Assembly: GCA_030620095.1 (NCBI GenBank)
Contig: JAUTXW010000598.1
Location: 2,133,001-2,197,000 of the forward strand
DNA: 64,000 nt
DNA from: Kuschelorhynchus macadamiae
Lineage: Eukaryota; Arthropoda; Insecta; Coleoptera; Curculionidae
Direction of reading: 5' to 3'
The notes beneath the pieces were generated by a model. That model was not told the origin of the DNA and did no database searches. It saw nothing but the letters and a program-made list of their open reading frames with translations. This document shows, one piece after another, positions 30,163 through 41,639 of the stretch. Each line of letters starts with the position of its first letter. Positions within the stretch are counted from its first letter, which is position 1. The translations under genes were made by a program, and so were the position numbers.

Positions 30163-32173
30163 TTCTTTCATTTTTCATTTCTTTTCTTCTTATGTGTATT
30201 GAAGATTGTACGTATGTTGGACCGCTGAAGTAATCGTCCTATTTTGTCTGTAGTGCCATGTATGTAGGGAAGAACAACACTACCTAATGGTGGCTCTTTA
30301 TCATTTTCCTTTGGCGGAGTTGGTTTACTATGTCTTTTAATTGAACGCGTAATATCTTCAGTGCAATAGCCATTCCCTCTGAGAGCCTCGGTTAGTTTCG
30401 ATGTTTCCGATGTTAAAGAATCTTGAGCAGAAATCAAAATAGCTCTGAATACTAGTGAGTTAATAACCGATTTCTTTTGTGCTGGATGGTGATGAGATTT
30501 TGCATTTAAGTATCTATTTGTATGCGTCGGTTTTCTATACACAGAATGTCCCAATGTACCATTTTCCTTCCTTTGAATACATACATCTAGAAAGGGAATT
30601 GTTCCATTAGATTCAATTTCCATCGTAAACTTGATATTATGATGTTGCTGATTAAGGTGGTCCAGAAATATACAGAGGAGATTATCCTGTCCATGAGGCC
30701 AAACAACAAAAGTATCATCTACATATCTAAACCAGTGTTTCGGTTTTAGTGGAGCGGATGTTAAAGCAATATCCTCAAAGGCTTCCATAAAGATATTCGC
30801 TACCACAGGTGATAGTTCCTTGAAAAATGAAATAAGTAGATGTAAGACAAGCTTCCACTAGGTCTACTAAGTTCTTGTTAAGATTATTATGATCCAATAT
30901 GTCTGATATAATGGAAATTGAGTCGTTAACAGGAATATTTGTGTAAAATGATTCTACATCGAAACTGACCAAAATATCTTGGGGATCCAACTGGATTGTC
31001 TTAAGTTTTTTCACGAAATGTGCAGAGTTTTTAATAAAAGAATCTGTTTTTCCAGTAAATGGATTAAGAAAATTTGAAAGATATTTACCTAGTTTGTATG
31101 TGGGCGAGTCTATTGCACTGACGATCGGTCGAAGTGGTACGTTGTCCTTGTGTATCTTCGGAAGACCGTAGAACCTGGGAATCTTCGAGCTGTTTGGTTT
31201 TAATGATTTTTTCTCCGCTGGTGGTAGACTGGATCTGTTGATCAAATTGGTAATGCGTCTTTCTATTCTACTTGTGGGGTCTGCCTGCATAACCTTATAG
31301 GTGTTGTTGTCCAAAAGTTGAGTAACCTTTTCCACATATTCTGTTCTGTCCATGACGACTATGGCGTTGCCTTTATCTGCTGGAAGTACCAGAATGTTTG
31401 CGTCTTCGTTTAAGGTCTTCATTGCTGTTTTTTCGGCTGCGGAGAGGTTCGACTTCAGTGGTTTTGAGTTTTTAATGATCTTCGCTGTCTCATATCTGAC
31501 TTCATCGGCTTGTTCCACTGGTAATCTTCTGATTGCTGCTTCAACAGAAGATACTATGTCTTCTACGGGAATGCTATTCGGTGGTATTGCGAAGTTTTGG
31601 CCCTTGGAAAGGACGGAAAGTTCTGCTTCGGATAACGGCTTCGATGACAGGTTGATAACTGTATTCTGCGGAAATTTCACTGGATTTTTTCTGTTCAGGA
31701 GGACCTCAAACTTTTTTTGTTGCTTAACTGTAACTTCTTGAAGGATTTTTCCTCCTGTGCGTTCTAGTCTAGAAGCTAATTTCAGATGAGTTTCTAATAG
31801 TTTCCGGGCATTTGTATCTAAATCACGACGTGTTGCCTTAATCCTTTCTCTAACTAATGCATTGCTAGCACGCTTATAAATATTCTTGGCAGTTCTAGAA
31901 GTAATGTAATGTCTCACCTGTAGCGACTTCGGTACTACATCTTCATCTCTACATCTAAGGAGAAAGGCCAACTGGCAGAGTAATTTTTTTCTTGCTGTTC
32001 CGGAGATCGCCAAAAGTTTTGGCATCCTTCTTGGTTTCCTCCTTATAGAGGTTAGCTAACATAGAACGGAAGCTTTCACGGCTTTGGTCAAGTAAGAAAT
32101 CATGGTTCTTGGGATTAGACTGTGTCAAATTGGAATTACTATCCGACGTTTCGCCGTCGATTGCACGAGACAT
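30163..32173 (-). pseudogene. Penelope-like element B: ORF N-terminus and reverse transcriptase, frameshifted
   Basis: The start is ATG at 32173 in the pLTR (MSRAIDGETSDS). A frameshift near 32000 leads to 32025-30775 with the N-terminal helical region, NILVLPADKGNAIVVMDRTE, FYGLPKIHKDNVPLRPIVSA, and DILVSFDVESFYTNIPVNDS. A deletion of about 44 bases near 30812 then removes the FYEQTSGAAMGSPLSP segment and shifts the frame. 30806-30168 continues with ANIFMEAFED, RYVDDTFVVWPHG, TIPFLDVCIQRKENG and the connector HGTTDKIGRLLQRSNI. It is the most complete PLE here but dead. Confidence 0.88.
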
Positions 32174-32305
32174 GTTCAGAGACCTTTACTCCACGAGATC
32201 TGAACACTGAATGAGCTCGAAGAGATTCAGGCGGGCTTTTATACCCGACTTGTGCTCGCCGAACCGTAACCCTGTGTTAAGATCGGTTTCCACGTGTGAT
32301 GTAGA
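32091..32305 (-). repeat. PLE family A terminal direct repeat (upstream pLTR)
   Basis: Direct repeat of 26626-26839, upstream of and overlapping the ORF start. Its hammerhead-like core (32143-32179) is damaged: CTGAACA replaces CTGAAGA and the helix II arm is disturbed. Confidence 0.85.
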
Positions 32306-32700
32306 TGTGATGTCATAAATGTAAAAGAAACCAAAGTTCTTGCACCGGTTTCGGGATTCTATAAACGCAAAATTAGAGAATGTATTGAAATTTATAAGGA
32401 TCCTAACAATTTTAATAGAGATACGGGCTTCAGTCTTCATCATACGTGGAAACCGATCGTTACACCGAGTCATGCTCCGGTAAACACAGGTCGTCTATAA
32501 ATAGCCGAACTTAGTCTCTCCGAGCTCATGCAGTGTTCCGATCTCGTAAAGATCCCTGAAGATGCCTCGTGCAATCCAAGGCGAAACGTCGGAAAATGAT
32601 TCCATTTTGACACGGTCTAATCCCAAGAATCTTTTAATTTCTTAATTGACCACAGCCGTGAAAGCTCTCGTTCTATGTTGATGTCTCGTTCGTGAAAATA
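32306..32700 (+). mobile_element. Penelope-like element fragment in opposite orientation, head to head with element B
   Basis: The plus strand reads HDINVKETKVLAPVSGFYKR, KIRECIEIYKDPNNFNRDTG and FSLHHTWKPIV, the nuclease C-terminus. The terminal region with a hammerhead-like motif (32556-32592) follows, then a beginning of a next unit (GCCGTGAAAGCTCTCGTTC, the complement of sequence at 32060). It is 5' truncated exactly where the minus-strand pLTR begins. Confidence 0.8.
32556..32592 (+). ncRNA. Hammerhead-ribozyme-like motif in plus-strand PLE copy
   Basis: CTGAAGA, GCCT...AGGC, GAAAC, GTC in the same order and spacing as at 4147. The loop differs by one base (CAATCC for CAATCG). Confidence 0.5.
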
Positions 32701-33299
32701 AGTCCAGGAGTTTAGCCTGCAGTTGGTAACAAACAATTACACGACTGTTAAACAAATTACCCTCCTTTACCTATCAAAGCTAAACAGTTAAATGTTCTCT
32801 TTTTAGGACATCCTGTACAATAAGTCCAAAGCAGCTATCCTCTCTGCATTAGACCCCAACAGAATACAATAATATTATTACATTATAACAGCTAAAGGTG
32901 GTTTTGTAATTAAATTGTCAACAAAGTGGAAAATATTCTATTTAGCGTGCAATAAATTAAATTCTGTGCATATTCCGACGGCTCTCATTGCGCCAACGGG
33001 AATTAATAATTTGTGGTAATGAGTGCGTTAATTACTCTCGTTCCCGCAGGAATTAGTTATTAGATTTGCGACTTTTGAATTAATTACCATTGTCAGGAGA
33101 TGATTTATAGTGTTGTGAAATTGTTTACGGTTTAGGGCGAGATTCAAATAAAGGACACGTTAATTGAAAACAAAATAATATTAAAATAGTTATTTGCGTT
33201 ATAAGGATCCAAAATAACGATCATTATGAGACTAGCCGTGAATATTATCAGACGAGGTGGTAGTCAAGGCTGATACTATGGTGTCTGTCATAAATTTAG
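32701..33299. other. Intron sequence, nothing recognised
   Basis: No coding homology, inverted repeat or RNA gene seen. Confidence 0.45.
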
Positions 33300-34880
33300 G
33301 CTTAGGATAATTATGCATTTAAAAATCTAAAAATATGCATGCAAATATGCTCCCAAAACAGGGGAAAATATGCACTTAAAAATGCATTTATTATCGGATT
33401 AAAAAAAAACAGAAATAAAGCAAAAGACGTTATTTTTACCAGTAATTATTACATTAATACAACAAATTCAAATTTTCTTTTACTACCTGACAATACTACT
33501 TTATACTCAGAAAATACTCGTACATCTTCTTGACGCAAAACGTTTTGTGCTACAATATGAGTATTCCTCATTAAATTGGTTGACTATGTTTTTTATTTAT
33601 CCAAGTTCCCCATCTAGTTACAATTGGTGATGGGGGCAGGGGGATGTTTCCTGCAGTTTCCCTACATTTTCTACCCGAGTAGGAGCTTTTAGGAATACTT
33701 TCTTCACCGAGGTAATCAGATCGTTCACTCGTAGATAAAAAGCATGACCTTGTTCTGCAATTCGATGAAGTCCATGGGCAAGACATGTGGCATGTATCAT
33801 TTTAGGGTACAATATTTGTGGACCACTCATTGCTTTACACATGTATGGAGCAGCATCTGTAATTGCCTCTAACACTCTATCATATTTAATACCATCGGTC
33901 CATAAAAGAGTGAGAGAGTCGTTGAAAAATCCAGCAACAGTTGAATGATTTACTTTGTCTAAGGTCTTCATTGTAAGTAAATATGATTTATCCCTTTCTG
34001 CTTCTACACCCAACACCCCAAAAACAAATTTAGCAACACATCACTGTTCCACATCAGTTATTTCATCTAGTGACACCCATATACTTTTATGTTCTACTTT
34101 TTCCCGCAATTCGGTAACTGTCTTATTGTACAAATCTGTAACATAGTTTTTCCTTAACGTGGAATCATGTGGAATTGATGTCTTTGTGTACTGCTCTAAA
34201 AATGACTTCAGGGTAGGATTACTTAATTTAATCAGTGGAATATCCGCACCAATAAACGTCTTGCGCAAACCTTCATTGAACTTTGATCGTTTGGGTCTGG
34301 GTCCTGGTGAAAATGCTGTGGTGATTAAAACTTGTTTCTGAGCACACTTTACTTTTTTGGATCTGATGCTTTGTAGTTCCTATGTATTGTTTCACTTGGA
34401 ATTTCTTGTTCGCAGTAACAGGAATATCGCAATATTTACAAAACAGCACATAACTGTCAGTCGTAAAATCAGGAAAATCTTTCACGAATTCATTGAATAC
34501 CGCACTTAATGAACGCTTTTCTTTCGGCATATTGGACAATGTTCACGCCACAATGTGTAAACTAAACTGAATTGAAAAATTATTTCTCACATTCTTAAAA
34601 CGTGCGTATTTATGATTTTAAATCCGTGGTAAAACCGTTGGCCTGCCAGCAACTAGACATTTTTTATTATTTTATTATTATGGATTATATTTGAAATACA
34701 TCAAATTTGTCTTGGGAAAATGTATTTTTCCGGTAATAACTGCAAAATATTGATTTAAATACAAAAATTGCCAAAATATGTATTTGCATACGCTTTCATG
34801 TAAATGCATATAATATATGCTAATTTCGATGCGAATAACATACAAAACTGTATCTTCTGGCGTCAATTGAGTCAAGCAAT
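33300..34880 (-). mobile_element. hAT-type element with CGGBP1-like transposase remnant
   Basis: A broken hAT coding region (33618-34539) sits between regions rich in ATGCATTT-like short motifs (33310-33400 and 34780-34830). The exact ends are not determinable by eye, so the borders are approximate. Confidence 0.5.
33618..34539 (-). pseudogene. hAT transposase, CGGBP1-like, frameshifted
   Basis: Three successive minus-strand pieces. 34539-34273: SLSAVFNEFVKDFPDFTT, VLFCKYCDIPVTANKK, IGTTKHQIQKSK, a BED-like finger. 34268-34041: IGADIPLIKLSNPTLKSFLE, HDSTLRKNYVTDLYNKTV, IWVSLDEITDVE, where DEITD corresponds to the usual DETTD. 34016-33618: STVAGFFNDSLTLLWTDGIK, ITDAAPYMCKAM, HATCLAHGLHRIAE. 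This is the order of hAT transposases annotated as CGG triplet repeat-binding protein 1-like. Frameshifts separate the pieces and the C-terminal half is missing. Confidence 0.75.
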
Positions 34881-35574
34881 GTGCAATTTTTTTTGAACAA
34901 TATTCCCGAAAGGCAACGCAAAGAATATGTTAGATGATGGACTGTCGATGAAAAAGCAGTTTCAACTCTGCCATTGATATGCTGGTAATTTTCATCCTTT
35001 CAATCATGTTTTCCGGCTCGTTTACTTTATAAACCAAATCTTTCCCCATAAATAAAAGTCCAAACAAGTTAATCCGGGGATTAGGTGGTCAAGGAAATAA
35101 AGTACCCCTACCACTACTCCCACTATGAGAAAACTGCTGTAAGAGATAATTAACAACCACCATGCTGATACCACATTAAAGTGACCAGATTTCTGAGAAG
35201 CCAGTGGTGACAAGAAAAATTATTATAGCATTTCAGGAAAGTTAATTAATATATATGGATAAAAAATAACTGATGGGCATAGCCTCAAAAATACAAAAGT
35301 GATGCCTTTTGTATTTTGGTTTTAATTAGAAAATGGAGAGCTTAAAGGGCAATGGGAGACGTTTTGGCAGGCAGTTTTGTAAATGAAGGACGACTTTGGG
35401 GGACATTTTGGCCAATGGGTTCCGCTTTGGGGTACAATTTTAAATGGGGAACGTGTTGAAAATAAAGTCAGTCCTCCTCAGACATTGACGCTCCAGCGAT
35501 GCTGGTGGTCAACTTTATGCATCCAGTGTGGATTAATGTCAGTCCAGTAATGCTTGTTGAAGACTATAGGCAGG
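34881..35574. other. Intron with a doubtful mariner fragment
   Basis: Minus strand 35120-34990, switching frames, gives YFPWPPNPRINL, LTCLDFYLWGK and NEPENMIERMKI. This resembles the third-Asp region of mariner transposases. Beyond this nothing is recognised. 35330-35460 has purine-rich direct repeats of TTTTGG and GGGGAC type. Confidence 0.35.
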
Positions 35575-35830
35575 AAGTTTGTTAAGAAGTGCGTCATGCT
35601 AGATATGATCAAATGCATTGGATATGTCGAGAGCAATAATTTGGGCTTCTTCGTGGAATTCGATGGACTAATTCCAGTGGTGGGTTACGAAAGTTACACA
35701 GACCTGCTGTGGATCTTTGGTGGTGGAAGCCGCATAGCCTATCGTGGACAAGTTTATACCTTTCAAGGTGATTTAAAAGGTGATTGTTGATATACTTCTT
35801 CATTGCCTTTAAAGAAAGTTTGTGAGATTT
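35575..35830 (-). mobile_element. LINE reverse transcriptase fragment
   Basis: Minus strand: KAMKKYINNHLLNHLERYKL, VHDRLCGFHHQRSTAG, LELVHRIPRRSP, then IALDISNAFDHI-like sequence and a degenerate NKLPAYSLQQAL-like end. These are RT motifs A and B of the same LINE family as 17589-18018. Truncated at both ends. Confidence 0.7.
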
Positions 35831-36826
35831 AATCCAAGAACAAATTAATTGTAGATTAGTTGTTTTATATAAAAAAATAGTTGACTTAAATGTATCATTT
35901 CCACGACGGATCAAACTTACGTTTATAAGGCGCGTACAAACTTACTGTAATCGAGTTTCATAAAGCTATGTCGTCACATATCAAGGTAACGTTCTCAGTG
36001 TCGATAGGTAGTTAATATTGTTCTTAATAAAAATGACCAATTTCATAGCCCATATGACCAGCGATAATAGTAGTATAATACTGTTTTTTTAATGGTATTA
36101 TTCATTTCGTCTGGAGAACAGTTATTAATTCATTTATTTGGTAATAATATAATAAATACGTCGACCTTTCTTTACTCTTTATAACTACCGCAAGATAAAT
36201 ATAACCTTCCATTTAAAGTTTTTAAGAAATCTGAAAAAAACTGTAATCGTTACAAACAACGCAATCGAAGTGATTTGTGAAAAATTAGGGAGTGTCAGTC
36301 GATCCGAATCCTAAGACATTTTGAAATTCCCCTTTAAATAAGTCTAGGCTCATTCAATTTGGATAAAGGTTTCAAAAAATATAGCGATTTAAATCTTTCG
36401 TAAGTCAACAGTTCAACAACAACATCCTTATTATGGATGATATGACAGTAAGTTTAGAACCAAGTTCATAGTAAATTAACTCAATTTCCCAATGAGGTAA
36501 TAAAAGTCATATCTATAGTATATATAGAGCTTTTGTCGAATTTTTGAAATTTACATTAGCAACTGCGCCCCCTTGCTGTCAATTTAGAAACTTTTCAGTC
36601 CATTTATCTGGCTACTTTTGTCATACTATTTTTTTTTAGATTCCAAGAGGAAGCCTTTTCCAGGTATGTATTTCGTAGCATATTAATAATGTAAGTAAAA
36701 ATATATTTAATTAATGACAAGCTTTGATTAAATTAAACGCACAAAAAAAAGAAGCAATAATCGGATTTGTCACCTTATTTATATAAGCCCTTATTTATAA
36801 CTTATTTATAATATGCCCTGTGCTTT

Positions 36827-36829
<3 letters not shown>
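35831..36829. other. Intron sequence, nothing recognised
   Basis: AT-rich, no coding homology or inverted repeat seen. Confidence 0.45.

Positions 36830-36888
<59 letters not shown>
36830..36888. repeat. (TA)n microsatellite
   Basis: About 29 uninterrupted TA units, one of six long TA tracts in the window. This one has no recognisable element at its border. Confidence 0.95.
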
Positions 36889-36894
<6 letters not shown>

Positions 36895-37603
36895 TTATAG
36901 CCTAACCAGGGACATGGATCAATTTATGGTCAAATGAAAGGTATTTTTGTTACAGATATATTTCGAAAATTTCGTCAGACGGTCAACTTAAAGAGCAGAC
37001 GCTTTAGAAAGCCCAACGTTACTGTTGTCAGAGTATCTCTATATTTATTGCAAAAAAATACTTTATTTACGACATATTGTGACCCTTTAATTTGGCGCTG
37101 CAAAACTTTATATATTTATATTCGATTTACTATTTAATGCTGTCAAAACGATTTTTTTATTCGAAAGGCTTTTATCAGTTTATAGTCATAAGAAAAAAAA
37201 ACAAATATTGAAAATAGAACAAACACTTTTTCAAGCTTCACAGAACTATGTCTTTTCGATACTGGTTACATTTTTATTCGACCATTTATACGTTCGTTTT
37301 CGTGAACAATAAAATAATGAAAGTTTTTATAAAGTTTTCAAGGTGAGGGGTTTTTTTAAAGCTCAAAACAAAAGATTATAGAATTTTAAAAACTGTCTGC
37401 CTGTAATGAAAATCCTGCGTATGCCCCTGGGTTCGAATGAAAATACAGCTCCTAAAAAATAAACAAAATTTCCATCTAAATAGGAAATGTACTTTTAAGA
37501 GTTCATAAAAAGAAAAATAATACAAACTTTTACGTTTATTATTGAAATAAAAAGCGTAAATGTTTTAATAGCAGTTTATTTTTTATACCCAATTAAATCA
37601 CAT
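36889..37603. other. Intron with one arm of a dispersed inverted repeat
   Basis: 36945-37025 (CAGATATATTTCGAAAATT, CGGTCAACT, CCAACGTTACTG) recurs in reverse complement at 42905-42995. No coding homology. Confidence 0.5.
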
Positions 37604-37959
37604 CAGTAGCGGCTCGTGGACTTAAGAATGGGTGAAGTGCAGCGTAGCTAGGTGCACAGTGCCACAGGCGAAACATTTTAGACGTGCCACGCCCATAATG
37701 GCTGTTTGTTTAAACCTTTTTACGATGTTAATTATCCATAGCTTTGGAGCGTTTTTTAATACCTAGGGGAAAAAATATGAATTTATAAGATTTTAAATAT
37801 TTTTTTTTGTTCTTAAAAAACAGTTATGTACCTATATCTTAAAGCTAATTTTGATTCGATTCGATCGATGCAAAACTGCTTCCGCCTCCGATGATCCGAA
37901 CGCACTAAATTACGTTAATTCTGTAACAAGCGCTTGCAGCATGCAGCAGCAGTTTTACG
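37604..37959. other. hAT-like terminal sequence CAGTAGCGGCTCGTGG and intron
   Basis: The CAGTAGCGGCTCGTGG start resembles the CAGTGGCGGCTCGTG end of ZMYM1-like hAT elements (also at 5187-5201 and 55427-55441). A reverse counterpart, GGCGAGCCGTCACTG, lies at 41946-41960, but flanking bases match only in part (AATCACAT and AATCTATA). Nothing else recognised. Confidence 0.35.
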
Positions 37960-38099
37960 CGAAGGGGCCAAATGGCCCGAGGTCCCACCACCACCCGGTT
38001 CCCTAACCTAGGGAAACGCCTCTCTGTGATAGGTACTTACGGTTTAACGGGCCTAGGGCCTTAAAAAACCATAAGTCTTCTCTATCCTAGGTGTGTCAG

Positions 38100-40990
38100 C
38101 TCGTACGCATCCGGACGTGTGTACTTACATCGCACCTCTCCTATTTGGGGAGTATCTCTGAAACGGAAATGGGCATTATTATCAGTGTATGTGTTGTGCC
38201 CGCTGCTCCTCCAAGGGGTCATAGTCCACCAGTCTTCGGAGTTCTTCGTTTGGATGCCTTTCAGGGCTTTGGTCCTGATTGCATCTTGCAGTGGTTCCCA
38301 TTGCAAGTCCCGGTGTATCTGGGCGTTCCTGACGTACTATGGTGCGTCGACTGCCATTCTCAGATACTTGTTTTCTGTTGATGCTAACTTGTTTATGTAG
38401 GTGGGGGCTGCATACGCCCACGCTACTGCTCCGTATGTCAGTTGTGGATTTTGCGATCATCTTTATCATTGTCAGCTTTGTCCGAAGAGCCATAAGGCTC
38501 TTTCGGTTCATAAGAGGCTATAGTCTAGCCACAGCCCTGCCAGTCTTTGTTCTTGTCTGTTCAATATGAGGCTTCCATGTTAGCCCCTTATCCATAGTCC
38601 GCTGGATGCCTTTCATGGCTTTGGTCCTGATTGCATCTTGCAGTGGTTCCCATTGCAAGTCCCGGTGTATCTGTGCGTTCCTGACGTACTATGGTGCGTC
38701 GACTGCCATTCTCAGATACTTGTTTTCTGTTGATGCTAACTTGTTTATGTAGGTGGGGGCTGCATACGCCCACGCTACTGCTCCGTATGTCAGTTGTGGA
38801 TTTTGCGATCATCTTTATCATTGTCAGCTTTGTCCGAAGAGCCATAAGGCTCTTTCGGTTCATAAGAGGCTATAGTCTAGCCACAGCCCTGCCAGTCTTT
38901 GTTCTTGTCTGTTCAATATGAGGCTTCCATGTTAGCCCCTTATCCATAGTCCGCCCTAGATATTTGACCGTGTTTGTCCACGGTATGTCTGTTCCTTCTA
39001 TGTTTATAGCCACTGGGGGCGTCATTCTCCTCTTTTGGAAGAGGATGGCCTGGCTTTTCTGTGCGTTCATTTTGATCTTCCAAGTGATACACCAGTCACT
39101 TATCAGATCTATCTCTTCCTGCAATCTCCAGCATATTATTCCTGGATGTCTATGTTTGGCCGCTATAGCACTGTCATCAGCGTATAGGGCTAGAGAACTG
39201 GTGTGTGTCTTAGGGATGTCATGTGTATACACGTTATATAAGTGCGGTCCTAACACAGATCCTTGGGGCACACCCGCTTCTAGTCTCCTTTGTGTCGAGC
39301 TCGAGTTTTTGACTCTGACATTTGCCGTTCTATCTTTAAGATTGCAAATCCAGCATCTTGCATTTTGTATACAAGTGCCTTATGCCATACTCTATCGAAA
39401 GCTTTGGCTACGTCTAGGAAGACCATGCCAGTAGCCTCTTTTAGGTTAAAACCGCTGGTGACAGTTTCAACCATTCTTAGGGCTTGTAGTTCAGTAAAAT
39501 GACCGCTTCTGTAGCCAAATTGTTCATTTGGGATTATGTCTAGGGCTGCTGTTTCATCTTTGATCTTGGTGATCAAGATTCTTTCAATGAGCTTGCTGAG
39601 TGCGGGCAGCAGGCTTATCGGTCTGTAGTTTTGGGGGAAAGTTCGGTCTTTCCCTGTTTTACCAATCATTACTATTTCCGCATGCTTCCACCTGTTGGGA
39701 AAGTGGTCCAGTCTCATAACCGCGTTTGTTATGCTGGTTAGTGCAGCTATTTCTTTTCTAGGAAGTTGTTTTAACATCTGATTGGTAATTACGCCTTTGC
39801 CTGGAGCTTTTCGCTTCTTCAGGCTTTTTATGATCCCTTCGATCTCCTGAGGTGTACCCGGATGCTCTACCGTAGCAGGAGTTTCTGTGTCATTTAGTCT
39901 TCTGCAGCCATTAATTATTTCAACTTCGTGTTCATCATCCTCTAGCGGATGGTGGTTCAGCCTTTTCTTGGTCTGTGTAAGCCATACCCCCCACCCCGTG
40001 CAGGGGAGGCATTGGTGTTCTTTCAGACCTAAGATTCTTCTGCATCTGCCATGCAGTTTTCTCTCTGGTGTCTAGTTCCCGAAGTTTATTACTCCACATT
40101 CTATCTCTGTGCTCCCTCAGTGCATCTCTCAACCTAGTTGAGTGCCTATTTAGGGCTATTCGGTCCTATTCAAGGTGCCTCAGATCGTGAGGTATATCGC
40201 TCCCAGGCTGTGAGTATGGTGTTGTGGCTATTACTGTGCTTTCGTGGAAAGCTTCCAGTATTTTTGTTTCAAGAGTCTCTACGGCTCTTTCTAGTTCCGG
40301 GGAGTTATTAATGGCTGCGATTTCGATTTTGTCTTGGACTTTTTGTTGGTAAGTCCGCTAGTTCGTCTGCTTCCTTACTGTGGTTTCCTGTGCCCTATCA
40401 TCATTACCCAGAAATAGCTTGACCGGATTATGATCCGACGTCCCTTCTTCTAGGGTTTCGATTTCAAAGTCATGGACAATGTTCTTTAGGATTGCTATAT
40501 CTAGCACCTGAGGAATGCTTTGGTTTCTTGGTAGAAACGTTGGCCTGCCTGGTCCTATGACTGTGCCCCCTTGGGCTTCAGTGGAGTCCAGGAGTCTTTG
40601 ACCGTTCCTGTCTCGCGTAGTGCTATTCCACTGCGGATGTTTGCAGTTCAGATCACCTATCCGGGGGTGTCTACCCCTTAGCAAATCGTCTATGTCTTCC
40701 TGTAATAGGTCCCCTCTAGGGGGCCTATATGCAGAGGAGATTTTATTCTTCTCTCTGGAGGTGGGGACTTCGATTGTTACGATTTCTATGTCTACGTCTT
40801 CAATCCCAATGTATGCGTGTGGGAGTGTCCTCTTAACGAGGAGCGCTACGCCACCGCCATTGTTTACGATTCTGTCGTATCTGTAGTTTTCGTATCCTGG
40901 GATAGAGAACCTTTCCGCCCTGCCTATTCTGGGCTCCTGCAGTGCCAGAATATCAGGTGTCCTTTCAGAGATTAGCTGTATTATCTCTAT
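38100..40990 (-). pseudogene. Jockey-type LINE ORF2: endonuclease and reverse transcriptase, disrupted
   Basis: Endonuclease pieces read from about 40985: PDILALQEPRIGRAERFS, NNGGGVALLVKRTLPHAYIG, SSAYRPPRGDLL, GDLNCKHPQWNS, GPGRPTFLPR, LDIAILKN, TSDHNPVKL. RT pieces: HAEIVMIGKTGKDRTFPQNY, RPISLLPALSKLIERIL, NEQFGYRSGHFTELQALRMV, FLDVAKAFDRVWHKALVYKM, MPQGSVLGPHLYNVYTHDIP, LALYADDSAI, VKYLGRTMDKGLTWKPHI. The C-terminus shows RPDTPGLAMGTTARCNQ and PNEELRRLVDYDPLEE. LYADD and the GDLNC endonuclease motif are typical of the Jockey clade. Frameshifts and an internal deletion near 39290 inactivate it. Confidence 0.85.
38252..38955. repeat. Tandem duplication, two 352-base units
   Basis: 38252-38603 and 38604-38955 are nearly identical direct copies, differing at only a few bases (for example CAGGGC and CATGGC near each start, GGGCG and GTGCG). 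Both carry the LINE segment MNRKSLMALRTKLTMIKM. The junction falls at TAGTCCGC/TGGATGCC. Confidence 0.95.
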
Positions 40991-41269
40991 TTTTCTCTGT
41001 CTAATGCCGTTTGGTATTGTGAGATTATTTTCTGCCGTTTCTGGGTTTTAGGGCCTCTATAATCATCTTCTAAGTTTCCTTCATTAAGGAGTCTGCCATT
41101 TCTTTCATAGCTTTTTGGAACTGATCCATTGTCAGTCCTCCTGAAGAAGTACTGGCAGCTGCAGGCTGCCGCACTTCTTTGGGAGGTAGTACGCGACTCC
41201 TCGGGGGGGGGGGGGGGCTGATTTTGTGTTGTGTGTGTGTGAACAGTTTTATGCCACTATATGCCGAAA

Positions 41270-41600
41270 TATTTTACAAGCTATCAACGAAAAACCTGGT
41301 GCAACGGTAAGACCTGTGAAACAGGAAATTTATGTGCTAAAATCAACGGTACAGAGTGTTAAAAAAGAATAAGTACCATCTATACAAACCCATAATAGTT
41401 CAAGGACTTAAGGAAACTGATTTTCTAAGACGACAACGCTTCTGTGGGTGGTATACTAGGAACTGTAATGAAAATTCCGATTTTGTAAGTCATGTCTTGT
41501 GGTCCGATGATAATAGGATTACGAATTGTGGAGTTTTTAATAGTCACAACAGTCATCATTGGTTCATCATCTCTATATACGGATATTCACCATTGAATTG
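41270..41600 (+). pseudogene. Mariner/Tc1-type transposase fragment
   Basis: The plus strand reads INEKPGATVRPVKQE, STVQRVLKKNKYHLYKPIIV, QRFCGWYTRNCNENSDF, VSHVLWSDDNRITNCGVFNS and HNSHHW. This covers the second helix-turn-helix and the first catalytic Asp (SDD). The remaining catalytic domain is absent. One frame stays open over most of it, so the truncation is more notable than point decay. Confidence 0.7.
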
Positions 41601-41639
41601 CCATAGCAACTGCCGTAAACAAATCTAAGCGCGAAATCC

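Larger units (their letters stand above)
37960..41217 (-). mobile_element. Jockey-type LINE, 5' truncated, with internal tandem duplication
   Basis: Minus strand: the endonuclease start near 41000, RT 39900-38870, C-terminal region and 3' UTR to about 37960. The 5' end stops next to a run of 15 G (41203-41217). The GC content is visibly higher than in the surroundings. A 352-base segment near the 3' end is present twice. Confidence 0.85.

Noticed and set aside
38091..38921. Several plus-strand open frames of 70-96 codons, two of them identical
   Set aside because: They are the antisense of the Jockey LINE ORF2. The identical pair only reflects the 352-base duplication.
41203..41217. Run of 15 G as a possible regulatory or G-quadruplex tract
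   Set aside because: A single run at the 5' truncation point of a LINE. It does not contain four separated G-runs and may be a sequencing or assembly slip.
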